This document shows positions 6,501 to 9,475 of a stretch of 9,475 bases of DNA, one piece after another. The position numbers and the translations under genes were made by a program. The notes below the pieces were generated by a model. The model saw only the letters and a program-made list of their open reading frames with translations, did not search any database and was not told the origin of the DNA. Where the stretch lies: contig CAMLLA010000142.1 in the NCBI GenBank assembly GCA_946480525.1, positions 1 through 9,475 on the forward strand, given 5' to 3'. Within the stretch, counting starts at the first letter, position 1. Every line of letters starts with the position of its first letter. This DNA is from an uncultured Asticcacaulis sp. (lineage in GTDB: Bacteria > Pseudomonadota > Alphaproteobacteria > Caulobacterales > Caulobacteraceae).

Positions 6501-7180
6501 TGCGGTTTCAGTTGCATCCCGATATCCGCTTTCAGCTTCGTCATGTCGGAGCGGAAAACCAGCCATTGGTCGTCGTAGATAATGTGCTGGCGGAGCCGCA
6601 AACCCTGATCGATGCGGCGTGTGTCATCGCCTTCTATGTGCCGGAACATACGCGCTATCCCGGCCTCAATGCACGTCTGCCGGAGGATTATTACCGCCTG
6701 ATCGTCGGGGCTTTGCGAGGTCCGATGCAGGCGGCGTTCGGGCTCTCGACCTCGGTCTTCCTCGACTACTTCGGCTATTTCGGACTGGTGACGGTGCCGC
6801 CTGAAGAGGCCGATCCGATCCAGACCATCCCGCACCATGACGGGGCTGATCCGCACCAACTGGCCATGGTCCACTATCTCAGTCGCGACGCGTTTGGCGG
6901 CACTGGCTTCTTTCGCCACAGGACGACGGGTTTCGAGAGCGTTGATCCTTTCCGCCGCGACCACTATGCCGAAATAGCACACGCCGAACTCGAAGGCGGC
7001 ATGGCCGGATACGAGCAGATCGCAGAGGCCGAACCCGTCTTCAACCGGCTGATCGTCTATCGCGGCCATGTGCTGCATTCCGCCTTGCCGGGTAATGCCC
7101 CCTTGAGCCGCGATCCCGCCAATGGGCGTCTGACCGCCAACGGATTTGTGCGGCCGCGCCTTAACCCGCGTTCGTCGTGA
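6497..7180 (+). CDS. DUF6445-like putative 2OG-Fe(II) oxygenase
   Basis: This 227-residue protein shows a compact double-stranded beta-helix oxygenase pattern. LVVVDNVLAEP (24-34) is the entry seen in many prolyl-hydroxylase-like proteins. IPHHDGAD (111-118) gives the proximal H113-x-D115 ligands, and HQLAMVHYLS and GGTGFFRHR (134-142) follow. LIVYRGHVLHSALP (185-198) supplies the probable distal His194 (His191 is possible), and Arg211 in GRLTANGF would bind 2-oxoglutarate. The family assignment to DUF6445 is from memory of such neighbourhoods, and the substrate is unknown. The gene starts with ATGATG, whose first ATG overlaps the cupin stop, with AAGGG (6489-6493) upstream; the second ATG (6500) has better spacing. 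The two oxygenases are thus translationally coupled and probably serve one process. Its 3' end overlaps the opposing small gene by 20 bp. Confidence 0.8.
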   Translation: MMRFQLHPDIRFQLRHVGAENQPLVVVDNVLAEPQTLIDAACVIAFYVPEHTRYPGLNARLPEDYYRLIVGALRGPMQAAFGLSTSVFLDYFGYFGLVTVPPEEADPIQTIPHHDGADPHQLAMVHYLSRDAFGGTGFFRHRTTGFESVDPFRRDHYAEIAHAELEGGMAGYEQIAEAEPVFNRLIVYRGHVLHSALPGNAPLSRDPANGRLTANGFVRPRLNPRSS

Positions 7181-7532
7181 GCCGCGCGATGCACGCCGCT
7201 TCCAGTGTGGCATGGGCAGGCGCCGCAACCGCATCGACCGCGTTGACGGCGTCGATGAAGGCGGGATCGTTCGAATAGGCGGAGGCAGTCATATCGCGGA
7301 AGGCGGCGGCGCGCTTCTGCCATTCGACCATGGGCGGAACCTTGTCGGCGGCCTGCTGCGCCTTGCCGGTCTTCAGCATGTCCAGAAGCGTGTAATGGGT
7401 CTCTACTGCGCAGGCGTCGGCCTCTTCGCGCGTCCCGGTGGCCGGAAGCTGACCGGCGTTCAGAGCATTCAGGTCGATATCGACCGGCGCGGCGCTGGCC
7501 AGTGTGACAAGCAGGGCGGTGGTTGCGAGCAT
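7161..7532 (-). CDS. Small exported protein of unknown function with two cysteines
   Basis: I do not recognise this 123-residue protein. It begins with a hydrophobic stretch, MLATTALLVTLASA, followed by APVD, which looks like a cleavable signal peptide (cleavage near Ala14-Ala15), although no Lys or Arg precedes the core. The frame stays open upstream but no better start appears there. The mature part is mostly helical by composition, with two cysteines (41 and 114) that could form a disulfide in the periplasm. GGGGGA four bases before the ATG is a good ribosome binding site. The gene is divergent from the TBDR across 173 bp and overlaps the DUF6445-like gene tail to tail by 20 bp, leaving no room for a terminator between them. 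A link to receptor function is only positional. Being real rather than a shadow is supported by the signal peptide and ribosome binding site. Confidence 0.7.
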   Translation of the reverse strand: MLATTALLVTLASAAPVDIDLNALNAGQLPATGTREEADACAVETHYTLLDMLKTGKAQQAADKVPPMVEWQKRAAAFRDMTASAYSNDPAFIDAVNAVDAVAAPAHATLEAACIARLTTNAG

Positions 7533-7705
7533 GATTTCCCCCGAAAGTATGCACTGCGTACCACGATTTGGGACGCTGCGTAAATGTGCAGTATGGCGGT
7601 GACGACATACCCGAGATTATGTCAGACATTTAATGTGCATTTGGCGCGGAACGCCTTATTTGTGCCGTGCCGGATTGATCGAACGGGTTGAGGCCGGACA
7701 GGGGG

Positions 7706-9475
7706 ATGAAAATGGCGCAAATACTTTCAAAATATAGGATTCTTGCAGCGGTGGCTGCGGTAACGGCTGTGACGGTTCCGATCGCCGCGATGGCGCAGGA
7801 CACGGCGGACAAGCCGAAGGACGCGCCGAAGGCGGCGGCAAAGGACAAGCCGGCGGACGCCGCCAGCGACCCGGTTACCATCACCTCCAAGAAATCCGAT
7901 ACCGCCGGCAAGGAGGTCTATGACGTCACGAAAAATGCCGACGCCATGACCGGCACCGCCACCGATGCCCTCAATAAGGTGCCGGGCGTCAATGTCGACA
8001 ATGACGGCAATGTCAGCGTGCGCGGACAGGCGGCGCGGGTCATGCTCAATGGCCGCCCGTCGCTGATGTTTTCCGGTGACAATCGTGGTGTGGCTCTGCG
8101 TTCGATGCCGTCAGCCTATATCTCCTCGGTTGAGGTCATCTCAAATCCCGGCTCGCAATATTCGTCGGATAGCTCCGGTCCCATCGTCAACATCGTCACC
8201 AAGCGCAACATGCCGCCGGGCATGTTCGGCAATGTGACGGCTCAGGCGGCATCGACCGGCGGGGGCATGGCCTTCGCATTCGCCAGCTTCAACAAGGACA
8301 AGCTGACCATTACCGGTTCGGCCTCCTATATCGACAACCACTATGACGTGACCTACCGCGGCACGACGCAGGCCTTCGATACGGCGGGCAATCCGTCGCG
8401 TTCATCTCTCTTCACAGGCCGCTCGGATTCCACCTATTCCGGCCCTTCGCTGATGGCGCAGGCCCAGTATGACCTCGATGATAACGACGTGCTGACCGGT
8501 TCGTTCAATGTCCGTCAGGGCCGGTCGAAGAGCGATTCGCTCAGCGAAGCCTCACAACTGGGCGCGGGCGGCGGCACCACCGATCTTTTCACGGCAAAAG
8601 GCAACGGCATCTACGACAACGGTCAGGCAACGATGAGTGTCGGCTATACGCATTACGGCGAAAAGCCGGACCAGTCTTTCAAGATGGATCTGAATGTATC
8701 GTCGAACACCTCGGAAAATATTTCGCGCAACGCCTCCGCCTATACGCTGTCTTCGGTGCCTGCCAATACCGGTACCCGCTACGATCGGCGGGAAGGGGAT
8801 ACCGAGACGCAGTCCGCTATCCTGCAGGCCGACTACAACACCACCTTTGGTCGCGTTCAAGTCTCGACCGGGGCGCAACTGTCCTTCGAAGACAACCGTG
8901 CCATCAACTTCTCCTATGGGCCTGGGGCTTCGCCGGACGCGCTCAGCCTGCAAAACCTGCTAAGCAGCGACTTCCGCTACGACCAGACGGTCAGCGCTGT
9001 TTATGGCACGGTGCAGAAGGAGTTCGGTCCAAAATGGACGGTCCTGGCCGGACTGCGTGCCGAAGCGCTCGAAATGGAAACCAGCGAGGCCTACAATGGC
9101 AGTACGGCGCATATTGATTACGTCCGGCTGAACCCCAGCCTGTTCGCCACCTACGCGCTGTCGAAGGAAAAGAAGCTGCGCTTCAGCTATACGCACAAGC
9201 AGCAGCGTCCGGCGGCCACCGACCTCAATCCCGGCCTGATCTACCGGTCGCTGAATTCGGTCACGGTCGGCAACGAGGACCTGAAGCCGCAGGAAAGCGA
9301 CAATATCGAAGTGTCCTACGAGGTCACGGGCAAGACCGGCAACTATGCGGTGCGCGGCTTCTATCGCTATGACGACGATACCATCGTGTCGTCCAGCCGT
9401 ATCATTCCCGACCCGCTCAACCTCGGCAATCTGGTGACGGAGACGTCGAGGGTCAACTTCGGCCATCAGACAAAC
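7706..9475 (+). CDS. TonB-dependent outer-membrane receptor (3' truncated by window)
   Basis: The frame is open for 590 codons to the window edge, so the C-terminal part of the barrel is missing. A signal peptide (about 1-30, ending IAAMAQD, cleavage after Ala30) is followed by a Lys/Ala/Asp/Pro linker (31-53). A possible TonB box, DPVTITSK, lies at 55-62. The plug domain (about 75-168) has ALNKVPGVNVDNDGNVSVRG, VMLNGRPS, SSVEVISNPGSQYSSDSSGP and IVNIVTKRN. The beta-barrel follows, including QQRPAATDLNPGLIYRS (from about 499) and GNEDLKP (522-528), typical of the outer-membrane beta-barrel type of TBDR. No N-terminal signalling domain as in FecA is seen, so it is a transporter rather than a transducer. 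Substrate cannot be read from the sequence; the neighbours suggest an oligosaccharide. GGGGG abuts the first ATG (7706); the ATG at 7712 has better spacing and may be the true start. Confidence 0.92.
   Translation, partial: MKMAQILSKYRILAAVAAVTAVTVPIAAMAQDTADKPKDAPKAAAKDKPADAASDPVTITSKKSDTAGKEVYDVTKNADAMTGTATDALNKVPGVNVDNDGNVSVRGQAARVMLNGRPSLMFSGDNRGVALRSMPSAYISSVEVISNPGSQYSSDSSGPIVNIVTKRNMPPGMFGNVTAQAASTGGGMAFAFASFNKDKLTITGSASYIDNHYDVTYRGTTQAFDTAGNPSRSSLFTGRSDSTYSGPSLMAQAQYDLDDNDVLTGSFNVRQGRSKSDSLSEASQLGAGGGTTDLFTAKGNGIYDNGQATMSVGYTHYGEKPDQSFKMDLNVSSNTSENISRNASAYTLSSVPANTGTRYDRREGDTETQSAILQADYNTTFGRVQVSTGAQLSFEDNRAINFSYGPGASPDALSLQNLLSSDFRYDQTVSAVYGTVQKEFGPKWTVLAGLRAEALEMETSEAYNGSTAHIDYVRLNPSLFATYALSKEKKLRFSYTHKQQRPAATDLNPGLIYRSLNSVTVGNEDLKPQESDNIEVSYEVTGKTGNYAVRGFYRYDDDTIVSSSRIIPDPLNLGNLVTETSRVNFGHQTN

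Noticed and set aside
7554..7582. Direct repeat CTGCGTA at 7554-7560 and 7576-7582, 22 bp apart, before the TBDR
   Set aside because: A single 7-mer repeat in about 170 bp is expected by chance, and no supporting symmetry was seen.
7057..7629. 190-residue Arg-rich frame on the minus strand
   Set aside because: It is a shadow of the small exported protein and of the DUF6445-like gene; its composition is Arg/Gly/His-rich and typical of a wrong frame in GC-rich DNA.
7591..7629. Short dyads GTATG-N10-CATAC (7591-7610) and ATGTC-A-GACAT (7619-7629) upstream of the TBDR
   Set aside because: They could be regulatory, but five-base arms without a second copy are not enough to call.
7630..7911. 93-residue Ala-rich minus-strand frame with a hydrophobic stretch
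   Set aside because: It lies antisense to the TBDR signal peptide and linker; the hydrophobic run comes from that composition.

Overview
The window looks like a sugar-uptake (TonB-dependent receptor) locus from a GC-rich alphaproteobacterium, most likely of the Caulobacterales (Asticcacaulis/Caulobacter type). This is an inference from gene content: tryptophan-halogenase-superfamily genes next to a LacI regulator, a glycoside hydrolase, JmjC/cupin-like and DUF6445-like oxygenase genes and a TonB-dependent receptor (TBDR) are a recurrent neighbourhood in that group. From memory, the C. crescentus maltodextrin receptor locus also pairs a TBDR with a halogenase-superfamily gene, a LacI regulator and an alpha-glucosidase.

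Layout. Positions 1-215 hold the 3' end of a halogenase-superfamily gene, coupled by a 4-bp stop/start overlap to a second, divergent halogenase-like gene (212-1675). A LacI-family regulator follows (1766-2800). Between it and the convergent GH97 gene lies a palindromic repeat doublet of about 130 bp (2809-2936). A secreted GH97 glycosidase of the inverting, SusB-like type is on the minus strand (2945-4996). A 472-bp divergent regulatory region (4997-5468) carries three near-identical 14-bp palindromes centred on ATACGTAT and two strong hairpins. Rightwards from it runs a coupled pair of putative Fe(II)/2-oxoglutarate oxygenases: a JmjC/cupin_8 protein (5469-6500) and a DUF6445-like protein (6497-7180). 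A small exported protein with two cysteines lies on the minus strand (7161-7532), overlapping the previous gene tail to tail. A TBDR (7706 to the end) runs off the window.

How the parts may work together (inference). The TBDR would import an oligosaccharide. The GH97 enzyme, exported to the periplasm, would release glucose-type sugar from it. The LacI protein would sense the sugar and act at the ATACGTAT sites, which flank both the GH97 gene and the oxygenase operon and would put them in one regulon. The role of the halogenase-like and oxygenase-like proteins in such loci is not established. The second halogenase-like protein has lost essentially all the residues that define an active flavin halogenase, while both oxygenase-like proteins keep their metal-binding triads. 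That contrast is the most interesting biology in the window.
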